NCBI GenBank assembly: GCA_022410635.1
Contig: JAJVDF010000230.1
Location: forward strand, 1,325,126 to 1,389,125
Direction of reading: 5' to 3'
Origin: Tretioscincus oriximinensis
Lineage: Eukaryota > Chordata > Lepidosauria > Squamata > Gymnophthalmidae
Length of the DNA: 64,000 bases
Shown here: positions 1-12,265 of the stretch, piece after piece
Layout of the letters: every line of letters begins with the position of its first letter
Numbering within the stretch: the first letter of the stretch is position 1
Notes under the pieces: generated by a model
Database searches by the model: none
Told to the model about the DNA's origin: nothing
What the model saw: the letters and a program-made list of their open reading frames with translations, nothing else
Translations under genes and position numbers: made by a program

Positions 1-724
1 CATTTGCAATTTGCCTATCTTTATTCAAGTCGGTGTTTCTTGTTTTATATCAGTTTGCCAGGAAGATTGTTTCATAACAATGCATGCTTGCTCCCTTCCT
101 ATTTCTTCCGGGATCTATGAGATCATAGCTACACCCATCCTGTTAGTTACAGATGAAATTCTAAAAAAAAAAAGCAACCACCTGTCAAAATGTATTTCTA
201 GGAAAAGCTTTGTTTCAAGATTTGCATTAACATCGTAACTAAATCTGGTAGTCAGGTAATCCTGGGCAAATGTGTGTATCCTCCCACCCACCTCAGCCTT
301 CATCTCTTCAAACTTTCCATGTTCTATAATCACAAATATTTACTTTGTCAGAATAGGAGAATCCAGCACACCGTTTTTGTAAATTTATTCTTTGTTTTCA
401 AAGTGCTGGAAACAATTCTACTATTGAACACTATGTAAACTTTTCAACATTTGTAAGATTTTTCAAGAACTGAATCTTTACGAATATTGAATACTTCCCA
501 TACATCCAGAGAATTTCCAATTCAGAAATTACATTGCAGAAATAAAATCAGGATTGCTTCTGCTTTTCAATCACTATTATGAAATTAACTCTATATTGTT
601 GTGGAAAGAGATTATAGTTTTAAAAATACACATATTTTATGCCCAATCAACCACCCTGGCTATAAAGTATTTTTTAAAACTAAGGATAAAAGCTTCTGCA
701 TTTTTATATGGACCATAATATATC

Positions 725-1010
725 CAAATGGCTCAAATGGCTAAGTGCCAGTCTTCCATCTGAGAGATCAGATTTCGAAGCCCTGTGCCAAATGTGGAGA
801 TGGGTGAGTGTTTTACATCTGCATCTCTAGCCAACACAACTATTAGAAAGCAAGAATTGCAAGAAATTGCAACAGACAGTGACTAGATAAATGGGAACTA
901 CCACAACATAAAATGTAAGCCTGCGGATTAAAAATAACTTTGTAATCCTCTTTGAGTCCCTTCAGGTAAGAAAAGCAGGGTATAAAACCCAGTTCTACTT
1001 CTTCTACAAA
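725..1010 (+). repeat. tRNA-derived SINE, copy 1 (degraded)
   Basis: The same architecture as the copies at 37749-38057 and 55421-55688: a tRNA-like head, a body with GAATTGCAAGAAATTGCAAC, a segment ending GAGTCCCTT and AAGCAGGGTATAA, and a tail of TTC triplets. Box B is visible as ATTTCGAAGCC around 771-782; box A is weakened. It is oriented opposite to ERGIC1. No target-site duplication was resolved. Confidence 0.75.
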
Positions 1011-1139
1011 TCACTTCAGACTCCAAGATCAAAATCCTGCTGCACCACTTTGGCTGTCCAAGTTGTGTATGAAAAGCTCCTTAGGGGAAAAATTCTGTTG
1101 TGGTATCTTGAAAGCACTGTGATTTTCTTTTTTAAAAAT

Positions 1140-1178
1140 ATCTGTGTGTGTGTGTGTGTGTGTGCGTGTGTGCGTGTA
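1140..1178. repeat. (TG)n microsatellite
   Basis: Alternating TG over about 38 bases, with two C substitutions near its right end giving TGCG units. Confidence 0.95.
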
Positions 1179-2254
1179 GAGTACTGGTTATAGCTTTTTC
1201 AGGGCCAACATTTTTATTTAACTATTAAACACTGCTAGAATTTGATTTCTATTCTCTTTATTTCTGGATTCGACTACTTTATTGTCCTGATATTGCTGTC
1301 ATAGGTATCGTCAAACTAATTCCTGAGGACCTTATAAAATAATCCTTAGCAGATATGGTTTGCCATTATCTACTTGGAGAAAAAAGCTATCTTCTGGGCA
1401 ATTGCACTATCACTTCCAAATTCTGATATATTACTTCCAAAAACAAAAAACAATATTTTTAAAAAACATTTAAGCCTTCTGAAAAATGTACATGACAAAT
1501 TTGCTTCTTTAGCTATAAAACTCCAACTCTGTAAGTCCATGATTCTATAAAGTTACATCTGAGTAGTGCCTTTGAAGAAGCTGCAAATTCGAACACAAAC
1601 CCACAAAATCGTATATTTTCCATTTAGTGCTTGAAACACATTCTTTCTGAGTGAAGATGACATCCTGAGAGAAGTATGCATCTCCAAACCTGTTCCTAGA
1701 CTGCAAATTATGTACAACGTTAAAATAAGCTTCCAGATTGTTCACATTCTGCACAAGTCTTCATGAAACACCTAGTGAAATAAATACTTTTATAAATACT
1801 TCCAAAATTGTGCAGACCCGCATGATCAAGACACAAGAAAATGGCAGAAGGACCTTCAAAGGAAGCATAGAAAAGTGACTGTGATCAAGAACTATAGTGT
1901 ACACATGAATACATGTTTTACATGGAGAAATCATAAACATAAACCTACAATTATTAGGCAGGGAACATCTCCACTGGAAACCCTGGAGTTTTTCTTAAGA
2001 GCCCCAAAATTTGACTTGGAACAAATCTTTCCTCTGGAGTGAGTGAGAATAATCTCAGAATTTTCAAATAGATATTAGTCATCTTCTCTCTCCTCATTTA
2101 GGGAAATGCATTATAGGGAGGGATTAAGCAGGGAATTGTATAAGTAAAGAGGATAGGTCGTCCAATCAACAAGGACAGACATGGTAGATTGCTTGTTGAA
2201 TGAGACTTACTACACTTTTAGATATGTTTTGATCATACAACTATCATAATTCCA

Positions 2255-2332
2255 TTTGGCCCAGAAAGTGGAATGGATTGCTGGGAGCTGCAGTTTAGAA
2301 ACATCCAGAGGGCTACCAGTTGAACACCCCTG
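2255..2332. mobile_element. hAT-like terminal fragment
   Basis: The segment resembles common sauropsid hAT ends: TGCTGGGAGCTGCAG in the body and a terminus reading GTTGAACACCCCTG, i.e. CAGGGGTGTTCAAC on the other strand. Only one end is recognisable and no 8-bp duplication was found. Confidence 0.4.
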
Positions 2333-3784
2333 TTCTAAAGTTATATTTAAAAAGTTAATTCAAAATAATACTCATAGGCAGGCTTGAACAAATCTAAGTG
2401 AAGGGGATTACATCAAAAAATTTCAAGGAAATATGAAGGTAGCTGCTCCAAGAAGGAACATTTCGTTTTTGAAGTGAGGCTTCTGTCATAGATATCTCGA
2501 AATAACACTTACTGAATGACATTTTCACATACGGTACCTTTTTTACCCGTCAAATTAAAATGTTTTAAAACAGCCAAACCTCATCATCCTTCAATGTCAA
2601 GGGTGGAATGCTACACATAGGATTTATAGTTTTAAAGTTTCAAGCTTTGCTTATATAACATATGATTTTGCTTCTGCCAAAATCTATAGCCAAAAAGACA
2701 AACAAAAATATTTTCTTAAATATTTGTCATTTATTTTGCGGAAAACAATAGCAACACAAACCCTTTTTCTCTTACAAAAAAAGACTTTTAGTTATAAAGT
2801 AATTCAGTGGTGCAAAATTAGCAAATCTTACGTAAATTCCACTAATAATATTAATGGAGTAACAGTTTCCATATAAGGTTTCTATATGACAGACATTAAG
2901 AAAATTCCTTCCACCTGCTTCAGAATTTTCAGATGTCCTTAGTAGTCAGAAATTCCAGGCAAAAATATAACTCAAGTTTTCTCATGAATTGTAGTTGTTG
3001 TATTCACTATTACTGAGTAACTCTTGATTGAAACTATAGCAGAACAAACAAAATATTACATTGCCTCAACTGCTTACTCTTGCTAAAAAAAAATTATATA
3101 TCACAATCTGTCCAATCACCAACTTAACCTACACTTTTATGAGACACAAACTTTATATGTCCCCAAAGATTTATGTATGGAAAGGCTTGTCATATAATCT
3201 GGGTCCCAGAATCAAATTGATTTATCCAAGACTCTTACTATATTGGCTACTGTTCCTTTCCATTATGAAGAGTAGCTACAGTCAACTTTTACCAGGTTCA
3301 AGTGCAGCAAATTCACACCCAAAATGAGAGATTTTCATGTCAAATGTCCAGCATTTTCAAATTGGATCGTGTTTTTGCAAAGTTGCTATTTACAATCAGT
3401 ACTGTACAGGTGTGTAGTTCAGTGCAGGGACACAATTCCAAAATTCAGTTTGGGCTCGTCAGATTATAATGTATGATTTCTTCTTGTCACAAAACTCATT
3501 TGATCAGGAATTCATTTTGAGATGTGAGATATGGCCTGTGTATAATTAGGGCCTTACATAATTTTTATCACTGGATTTCCACACTATTTTATTCTTTTGG
3601 TAAGTAAGAGATGTGCCCAATGGAGGGGCCATAAGTTATTGATTTATGTTCTAAACCAAAAGCAAAATAAATGAAAGAGAGGAGAACAGAATGTTGGATT
3701 ACTATTTTGCTAAGCATCTTTTTTATTTTAAAAATATATTATAACCAGACGTACAATACCAGACGAACAACAAACAATAACCAA

Positions 3785-4030
3785 TACATAAGAACATAAG
3801 AAGAGCCGTACTGGATCAGGCCACAGCCCATCAAGTCCAGCATTCTGTGTCACACAGAGGCCCACCAGATGCACCTGGGCAGTCCAAACAGAGGAAAGCA
3901 AAATATGCACCTGTTCATGACTCCCTGCAAATGGTATTTCAGGAGTCCTGCCTGTTGCTCCATCCCAGAGGCAACATCCAGACATCCATCCTAGAACCCA
4001 TTTATACCCTTGGTGTCCATAAACCTGATA
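3785..4030 (-). mobile_element. CR1-like LINE, 5'-truncated 3' UTR copy
   Basis: Reverse-oriented 3' UTR of the CR1-like family found repeatedly in this window. The 3' end is marked by tandem octamers (CATAAGAA on this strand) followed by the conserved block for 'GGATCAGGCCACAGCCCATC'. It stops near the block that in longer copies is the end of the ORF, so the copy is severely 5'-truncated, as is typical of CR1. The octamer-tailed 3' end is the CR1 hallmark and the reason for choosing this clade. Confidence 0.85.
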
Positions 4031-5374
4031 AGAACATAAGAAATACAACAATTTAACATAACTCTAGCCACCAAGCACCACAATACAGGATAGATTTTAA
4101 ACATTTTACATACAGTTTTCAATCATGGGGAGTATCTTTTAAAAAAAACGATCATAGGGAGTATCTTGATCATATGTATAAAACAGACTGTCCTACTCTA
4201 GTTCTCAGACTAATACAAAAGAAAATTGAGATGTCAACATTCATTTGATTCATCCTCTCTAATAGGCACCATGGCACACTGCTTTCCGGTTCCTGTTAAC
4301 CTCCACACGTACAAGATGATGAATGGCTCAATCTTACAACTTCTCAGGCTTGCAACACCTTCCATTAAAGAATCTCCAAAGTGTTGAGCAAGCATTAATT
4401 AAGTGAAGGAAGCAGACAGTGACTAGGGTTATTTACTCACTTTAAAATCTGGCCTTAATAAGAAGCAAAAGCCAGACTATTTGTCCAAGACTACAATTCA
4501 TAACACTGAAAAAGTAATTTACAATACAAGTGTACTACTACTTGACCTTGTTAAATTATATCCCTTCCAGTAAAACAATTAACACTTACTGTAAGGTAGA
4601 GGTTTTCAAACACTGTTGTTCCTCACTGTTCTCAGTTTTAATAACTGCAGCTTTTATGATTTTGCTTGCAAATGAAAAACTGAACATAGATTCCCAATTC
4701 ATATACAAACACACTTATGAGTTAACAGCCAAATTGGATTTTTTTTTTAATACTCAAGTGAGCGGGTGGTTCCGATACTACAGATTATGGATACTGCAGA
4801 TTCCAGGCACAATTGGTCTGGTGACATTTCTGGTTCTAAATTCTTGTGACCTTGGGAGGCACTGGGAACACTCTCTATTTTTGCCTTTATTTTCTTCTAA
4901 ATAGTTTTCAGGAAAAACTCTAAACCTCAGTGTTTTTAGGAGCACAGTCAAAATTCATATCTATGAAATGCATGGAATTTTCAAGGATCCTAATTTTTAT
5001 GAACAACATGAGACTATTGTAGTACTCTGAGAAACCCTTCTAGAACTTTAAGATTAATCAATCCAAAGATTTGTGTGGGTAGGTAGTCTTGTCCCACAGC
5101 AAAGTGGATTCCCAGGATGGCACCCTGTTTTTGCTCCCCTCAGACAGCAAATCCACTTCAGTGTGGGAAATTCAAACTGCTGTCAAAAAGCAGTAGAGCA
5201 ATGGCAGAACATCTGCAGAGATCTCCCTCCCTGCCATAAGGCCTGATCCTTGGAAGTACTTCAACTTTGATCTAGGAGCCAAAAGACTTCTGAGGTCCCC
5301 GTACCCTGATTTTATGCAAATGAAAACATGCACAAAAATAAATTTTCTTTTAAAGGCTCTTCACCTATGTTCAC

Positions 5375-5620
5375 TCAATAAATGCTTGGTGCAGCCTCCA
5401 ATCCTTTCCTGCCCTGTGAGGCTAAACAGGGCTGGGAGGGAAAACAACAAAGTGAATTTAGATTCATTTTGCTGTCCTCCAAATTGCTTTTTTCCTGCCA
5501 GGTGAGATGGGCTCGGTGTAGATGACTGCTGAACATCCAGGGGAGGCTGTTCCAGAGCTTGGAGGCAGCCACAGAGAAATCTTTCTTATGTGTCCCTGAC
5601 CCTTGCACTTATAAGAGAAA
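5375..5620 (-). pseudogene. L2-like LINE ORF2 C-terminal fragment
   Basis: The reverse strand encodes a short stretch (KDFSVAASKLWNSLP) like the A-A-P-x-L-W-N-S-L motif near the C-terminus of L2 ORF2, which is better preserved in the copy at 57780-57830. The adjoining codons are degraded, and the rest of the ORF and the tail are not recognisable. A decayed, truncated insertion. Confidence 0.55.
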
Positions 5621-5774
5621 AAGAACTACGGTGCAAGAAGGTCCTGTCCCTGAGAGTTCAATTCCTAACCTCTGGAATTGTTTCCTTTTATCTGCAAGAA
5701 TCCAAGGCTGCATAATTCTGTTGCTGTTTACTTATTTTTTCTCTTTTTTAAAATCACTACAATGTCAACAACTT

Positions 5775-6728
5775 TCATAAGAACATAAGAACATTAGAAG
5801 AGCCATGCTGGATCAGGCCACAGCCCATCAAGTCCAGCATTCTGTCTCACACAGAGGCCCACCAGATGCACCTGGGCAGTCTGAACAGAGGAAAGTAAAA
5901 TAAGCTCCTGTTCATGGCTCCCTGCAAATGGTATTTCAGGAGTCCTGCCTGTTGCTCCATCCCGGAGGCAACATCCAGACATCCATCCTAGTATCTATTT
6001 ATATCCTTGGTGTCCATAAACTTGTCTAATCCTGTCTTGAAACTATCCAAGTTTTAAGGAGTGCCCTCTGGTCCTTGTGTTGTGTGATAGAGAAAACATT
6101 TTTTCTCTATTCACCCTGTCGATCCCATGCATGATTTTGTACACTTCAATCAGATCACCCCTCAAACGTCTCCTTTCAAGGCTGAAGAGACCCAGACGTT
6201 GCAGCCTTGCTTCGTAAGGGAGGTGCTCCAGACCCTTGATCATTTTTGTTGCCCTTTTCTGCACCTTCTCCAGTTCCAAAATATCCCTCTTGAGATGTGG
6301 TGACCAGAATTGAACACAGTATTCCAAATGTGGCCTCACCACTGATTTATAAAGAGGCAAAACAACATTTGCTGACTTGTTTTCGATTCCTTTCCTAATT
6401 ATCCCCAACATGGAATTTGCCTTTTTTTCTGCTGCTGCACACTGGGTTGACATTTTCATTGAATTGTCCACCAACACCCCAAGATCCTTTTCTTGCTCGG
6501 TCACAGAAAGCTTGGTTCCCATCAGGTGGTAGGAGTAGTTTGGGTTCTTTGCCCCAATATGCATGACCTGGCACTTGTTTAAGTTGAAGTGCATTTGCCA
6601 CTTTGATGCCCACTCACCCAATTTCAATAGATCACTCTGGAGTGCCTTACAATCATTTTCAGTTTTCACTACCCTGAACAGTTTAGTGTCGTCAGCAAAC
6701 CTGGCTACTTCACTATTTACCTCGGCAT
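5775..6728 (-). pseudogene. CR1-like LINE copy: end of RT region plus 3' UTR
   Basis: The reverse strand carries an open frame (6043-6669, 208 codons) from the end of the reverse transcriptase domain to near the ORF2 C-terminus. Recognisable segments are LLKLGEWASKWQMHFN, the VMHIGAKNPNYSY block, SVVRPHLEYCVQFWSP and LEKVQKRATKMIKGLEHLPY. The 3' UTR and octamer tail lie at the left. Just past the right end the polymerase catalytic box of a full element would be expected, so the copy is cut inside the RT domain and cannot encode an active enzyme. It contains almost no stops within the retained frame, so it is relatively young. Confidence 0.88.
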
Positions 6729-7354
6729 TTCAGGTATCTCAGAATTATATAATTAGCAGAAACAAAATAATCTTGACATAGAAAGCAACAGTCACAGTAT
6801 TTGATTATTGACTTTTTCTACAGCAGTTCTGGAGATACAGCTACATCCTCACTGTGCAGCTATGAATTAGCTGTGGCATCAATCAGGCTAATTATTTCAT
6901 TCTTACTTAATTGAAGAATATATAGAAAACGTTGAACGTCACTTCTGCAGAGCATTAATTAGGTCAAAAGGTACATGACTATGATCTCACCAGTTACAAT
7001 ATTGTAATAGCAACAGGCAGCAGTTAGGTTAAGATCTGGGTTAACTATGAAAGAGGTAATTTGATTTATGATGTATCAGCAAATGAGACAGGGAGGCCGT
7101 TAAAATTACTATGATGGCTCCTTACCTTCTACCAATCCTGCCCAGGAAATACCAAAGCCATTTAACATTTATACCTACATTTTCCCAACATCTTGAGTCA
7201 CTTGGTGAGTGGGGCAGTTTACTTGTTTGGGAATGTCAAAAATTCAAATATGGGACACTGACCTCATTTCCTTTTACATGTAAATAGAAAATAAAAGCCA
7301 TGAAAGATCACTTCCTTTCAAATACTGTCATCTGCATATTTGGCAACCTCATGA

Positions 7355-7390
7355 TCCTTCCTTCCTTCCTCCCTCCCTTCCTTCCTTCCC
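7355..7390. repeat. (CCTT)n/(CCCT)n microsatellite
   Basis: Pyrimidine-only run of CTTC tetramers with a central CCCTCCCT interruption. Confidence 0.9.
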
Positions 7391-7416
7391 CAATAATGAC
7401 ATATAATTTTTCTTTT

Positions 7417-7455
7417 TCAGAGAAATAGCCGTGTTAGTCTAGCAGAAGGTCCAGC
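7417..7455 (+). repeat. Fragment of a widespread sauropsid repeat (unnamed)
   Basis: AATAGCCGTGTTAGTCTAGC resembles the conserved end of a repeat common in reptile genomes (AGCCGTGTTAGTCT). Only about 40 bases are recognisable; I do not assign a family. Confidence 0.35.
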
Positions 7456-8299
7456 AAAGGAGCCATTCTACAGAGGTTTCTTTAATAGGAAGTCTATTTG
7501 TTGCTCTGTGGGTTTTCCTAACCCCACCACCCATGAGCCATCACTGAATATTACAGTAGTCTGTTAACTTCCCCTCACTGGTTTCTATTAATGATACATC
7601 AGGACTGTTGTTGTACACTGTTAAGATGCAGGACAGATTTCTATCTCATTTTTTACATAACTAGTAAAGAGTTTAAATGTTTGCAATAGTTAACAACTGG
7701 TAAAAGAATAAACAATACATAAACTCTTGTTTGAAGTAACTTCCAATAGTGACTACTGCTATAGAGCCATCTCCTCAATTAAACTTAGGTGGGCTCAAAT
7801 ACAAAGGGGAGTCAGCTGATTTATAAATAAGGAAATCTACCATATTATCCCATTGGAACATGAACCTTATTTTGTGTTCTGGCAATTTTGTTTCTTGAAG
7901 AACAATCAATTTATGATAATGGACTGAAATTAACTGGGCTTGGTTCTGGGGTCCCAGAGGTTCCTGCACTGGGTTTACAGACTCGTTATCAGCAATCAGT
8001 ATATACCAAGAATTTTGATTCAATTTGGCAATCCAAACACATAAAATACTAAACTGTAGCTGAAGATTATTAGGGCTAGTAAATGAATGAATTGGGATGA
8101 TTGTGTGACCCCCAGAGTATCCAAGAACAAACCTCGAGTGTAAAGATATCAACAAAGATATATTGTAAAGTTCTTGATTTAGGGGTTAAGTCTTATTTAC
8201 TGATATGTAGTGAATCTTTTGAACACCATTCAACTAATATTCATGAATATGCAAATACCCACCAACCTCCGAAATCCCTGCCCGAGAAATCTGAGAAGC

Positions 8300-8705
8300 A
8301 TGTAAGAATTTTTAAAGTGTGTGAGAATTTTTGAAGTGTGCAAGAAATTTGCATTTTTTATTTTTTACTGAGGGAAGGGTGCCTTCAGAAGCTGCCTCTG
8401 GTTGCCAGAGCCCCCTAGTGACGGTGCAGTAAATAATAATTAAAAAAAATCAAAAATTTTTTTTGAAGTGGGCAAGTTTTTTTTATAATTTTTTACTGAT
8501 GGGAGGGTGCCTTCAGGAGCTGCCTTCCGTTGCCAGAGTCCCCTAGTGGTGGTGGTGCACTGAATTTTAAAAAAATAATTTTTTTTTGTAGTGCATGAGA
8601 ATTTTTTTAAGTATGTGAGAATTTTTGTATTTTTCATTGAGGGGAGAGTGATTTCAGGAATGGATCCCGGTTGCCAGAGCCCCCTAGTGGTGGTGCAGTT
8701 AATTT
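8300..8705 (+). repeat. Tandem repeat, three units of about 128-141 bp with CTCF-core-like motifs
   Basis: Three successive units start near 8367, 8495 and 8636, each shaped as [T-rich spacer]-GAGGGAAGGGTGCCTTCAG-like block-TTGCCAGAG-CCCCTAGTG-GTGCA. A preceding partial unit supplies the GTGTGAGAATTTTT-type spacer. On the minus strand each unit holds a CCACTAGGGGGC-like motif: exact in unit 3 (8679-8690), one mismatch each in unit 1 (8410-8421) and unit 2 (8538-8549). An ambiguous base follows at 8708. Units differ by substitutions and small indels in the A/T runs, so the array is not recent. Confidence 0.85.
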
Positions 8706-10659
8706 TTNAAAAAAGAAAAATTCCATTTTTTTTCCTCAGCAAAAAACGGGGAAATTCCCCACCCCCACTCTGGGAGGGCAGAATAAGCACCCCTGAACCG
8801 GATTTCCCACCTAAAAAAAGAGGTCATCTGGTCAGTCTATTGATTCACTGATGCAAATATCCAGCTGCACATTAAGCTTATATGCAAGGATGGTGGTAGA
8901 TGCCAGTGAAGCCAGTCCTACTTAATTTGCAACTACTTATAATTAATGATTCTACTCTCTGGAATCACAAATTTCCAATACAGTTGGAATTTTCAGACTG
9001 GTCCATCCAGATCCCATCCTTAAGCCTCATTCAACCAGCATCACCACAACAGAGTTCCAAATGATGAATTGGAACTTTCACACATCAGAGATAAAAAATA
9101 ACACATCTTCTCTCTATACCATAGATGACAATAAACATTTAAGTTTTAATATATTGCAATATCACTTAAAACATACTATAAATAGTCTGCAAATAATCTA
9201 TTTGTGCAGTTAATAAACCTCAAATCTTCTGATTTTGTGGGCTAAAAATGATTTCAGGACTGAAAATGATTTAAAAGCACTTGTGCAAAACGCAGTCTGA
9301 ATTTCAGTAATAAAGACCAAGTGCTTCTCTTTTTATATATTAGAAGTCATCCTTGTTTTTAAAACTGCTTTACAAAGGTTTAAGATATTTTTGACAATTT
9401 TACTTCAATTTAGAACATGGAATTTAACTGCCTTTTCATAAATATATAATTTAAACGTTAATGAGATAAGAGCATTTTCAGTTATTGTCATTAATTAACT
9501 TTTCTAGGATTGCTATATTTAGTCTGCTCCCAAAGTTTTGCAATAGCATAGAAATCAGCCAGGAGAGGACAGCCAGTTAGTTCATAATTATGCAGTTTAC
9601 CATTTTCCAGTGCACTTTTTTAGTTTTCAGATCATTTTTTTTTAAAAAAAAAACACAAGGAAGAAAACATGCTTAAAATGAAATTTAGTCCTAAAAAGAA
9701 GTGACCTCAATAGTTTTGTCAGAATAAAAAATTATCCATTATGGCATAAGCTCACTGGTTAATATTAGGACACTGTGTTGTTCAGTTTTGATTAGAGAAG
9801 AAGACCTGCCTATCTATGACTCTCTAACCAAGCCCCCTTGCTAGACTTTCAACTAAGACCAACGCAGCTACTTCTCTGAAATCGACCTCCAACCAATGAA
9901 ATGGATAAGGAGTGAACTTGTACGTTCTTCACATACAACTGAATTACTATAGTAAAGATTAGCATGCCATGTACTGTAGATGCTGGAGGCCTCATAACAA
10001 CCTACCGGTAACTGTTTCCATATTATCACATTTCATACATAAACAATGTGCGTTTTGTGGAGCAGTACTTAAAACAACAACAACAACAGGATGAACAAAT
10101 ATACATTAAAACTAAACATTAGTGATCTTGGAGGAGCAGATATATATAAGCAGTTACCATGTATGATAAAGCATTAGGTAGAAAAATGAAAATGTAAGTT
10201 TACTCAAGGGGACTTGATAACCTCACAATTCTAACAATTTATCTTGTTTTCCCCATTAATGCAAAGAAGCGAACTACCCAATTCTGATGAAAAAGCATTG
10301 TGTCTTTGCCTGCCAACCCTTAAGATAGTCTACTATCAACACCAAAACAAGAGCCTGTTAATAATTATATGACAAGTATCAATATTCCAAGGGCTTTTCC
10401 TGATGCTGTGACTGACTCCATAGGGAAATATGCACCAATCATTTATCCACCCATATGACACCTGAATAAAAGCTTCTCTTATGGCAGAAATTACTGGTCC
10501 TTAAACAATCATTAAAAGATAAGGAAATGGTAACTGTTCTGAGCCAACAATAATTCACTTATCAGCTGCTTTAAGTCAGGAAATCCTTCCTCTAGCTTTG
10601 CCCAATTCACTCTAGCAGTGACATAGAGATGGGTAAATCCACCAAAATTTGTTCCACAC

Positions 10660-10974
10660 TGTTAGTAATGTAGAGCTTCAAATCCAAGAACGACAAACAG
10701 TTTGGCTGAAGGATATTTATTCAAAAAAGGCTAAGTCCAGTAATAAGGCCAGAAGTCAGAAGTTAACTCTGGTAGTAACTAAAGAAGTAGAACAGAAAGT
10801 GAAGGGAGAGACTGTATTATAAAGGAAAGGAAAGCATCGCCTCTGGGCGGCCACAGACCAATAAGAGCTAAATCACTCGCTGGCAGGCTCCCGCCGGCAG
10901 GCAAAGAGCTTCAAAAGACCAAAGGAGAAGGTAAAAAAGGGAGAGCAGAAATATAGGATAGGAGGTACCTAACA
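10660..10974 (-). repeat. Gypsy 3' LTR (complete, 315 bp)
   Basis: In element orientation it runs TGTTAGGTACC...ATTACTAACA, i.e. TG...CA ends in a TGTTAG/CTAACA inverted pair. A TTTATAAT-type TATA box and an AATAAA signal are present in the expected order. The internal side (10975-10990) is the purine-rich tract GGTGGGGGGATGG that primes plus-strand synthesis. By eye it is roughly nine-tenths identical to the inverted LTR at 13335-14006. Confidence 0.93.
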
Positions 10975-11077
10975 CCATCCCCCCACCCACAAAGAGTGGC
11001 ACCCCAAAGGGGAGCACGAAGGAAAGGAAGAAGAAAGGAAAAAGCAAGGAATACAGGAAGGACAGGTGGAGGTAGGT

Positions 11078-11348
11078 CAGGGGCATGGCTTGTCAGGAAA
11101 GGTTGAATGGAAGCGACGGAGGAGAGACAGCATGTGAACATTAGTGGAGCGCACCCAGGGCCGATTTGTAACAGGGTAACCCTTCCAATGGATGACGTAT
11201 TGGAGTTCACTGTGGAAGAACCGGGAGTCCAAAATGTCGGATACCTCGGAGGTTGAGGGAGAAGAAGCGAACGATGAAAGACAGGATGGATTTTCATGGA
11301 AGCGGGCAGTCGTAACCTAAAGGAAACAGGGTTGATCTGCTCAATCAC
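11078..11348 (-). pseudogene. Gypsy integrase C-terminal GPF/Y module and chromodomain (frameshifted)
   Basis: On the minus strand the segment starts with a GPFEVIEQINP-type GPF/Y module ending IHPVFHRSLL, then changes frame and reads a chromodomain (about 11245-11120) with ILDSR, an aromatic LQYVIHWKGY core and a final PWV. The polyprotein stops at 11078-11080, about 100 bp before the polypurine tract. The chromodomain of such elements directs integration to methylated-histone chromatin (family knowledge). At least one frameshift separates the two modules, so this copy is not functional. Confidence 0.85.
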
Positions 11349-11503
11349 CTCAAAGGGTCCAACAAACTTGTAGTCCAGTTTACGGGAGGACCTAAGAGAG
11401 TGGAGATTATGAGTAGAAAGCCAAACATAGTTGCCAACAGAAATAGGGAGGCTTTGGGCTTTGTGGCGATCAGCATAATGCTTGGTGTAGGCAGAAGATG
11501 CAT

Positions 11504-12259
11504 TCAGGGCGTCATGGATCTTGTCCCAAACAGCAGAAGCAGAAGCAGACCATTGTGATAGGGAGGGGGGGAGGGATTTGTCAGAGATGAGGGGAGGGAA
11601 GACCGACAGAGAAGAACCATAGACAGCATCGAAGGGACAGATACCTGTGGAGGAATGGACAGAATTGTTATAGGCAAATTCACCCAGAGACAGGTAAGAG
11701 AGCCAATCTGTTGAAAATTAACATAAGAGCGCAAAAGCCTTATGATGTTCTGCAAGTTCCTCTCACTTTCTCCATCAGTTTTGGGGTGAAAGGCAGAACT
11801 GAAGGCCATTTGAGTCCCCAAAAGCTTGGTGAAAGCGCACCAAAAGCGAGCAGTCATCTGAGGCCCACGATCAGAAATTATGGACTCGGGGATACCATGC
11901 AATCTGAAAATGTTGTCCAAAAAAAGTCTACCAAGTTGCGGTGCGGTGGGGATAGACTTGAGTGGAATAAAATAAGCCATATTCAAAAAGCGGTCAACCA
12001 TGCACCAGATAGTGGTCATGCCATTGGAGGAAGGCAAGCCAACCAGAAAGTCCATAGTAATCTCACACTATGGTGCCGGCAGGGGCATGAGTAAACCTGG
12101 GCGCTTGCATCGAGAGGTCTTTGTCAGAATGCAGATAGGGCAAGAGGACACGTAGATGGAGACATCCTTACGGAGTGTAGGCCACCAATAAGACCGGCGT
12201 AGACAAGGTGTGTAGAAAGCCAAAGTGACCAGCAGACAAGGAGTCGTGATGGTGAACAA
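11504..12259 (-). pseudogene. Gypsy integrase: zinc-binding and DDE core domains
   Basis: The N-terminal part (12068-12259) retains the end of the H2C2 zinc finger, with CPIC as the cysteine pair and the usual SYWWPTLRKDV spacing before it. The core (11504-12055) begins MDFLVGLP and contains the three acidic catalytic positions in their family contexts: D in MVDRF, D in IISDRGPQ and E in TDGESER. After about codon 120 the frame departs from the family near the LRSYVN block. Integrase joins the cDNA ends to the target; here the two halves lie in different frames, so the protein is broken. Confidence 0.87.
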
Positions 12260-12265
12260 GTATGG

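Noticed and set aside
4530..4904. 124-codon ORF
   Set aside because: No start context, domain, splice sites or family resemblance; composition is that of AT-rich intron.
7775..8155. 126-codon minus-strand ORF
   Set aside because: No recognisable motif and no splice signals consistent with ERGIC1; treated as chance.
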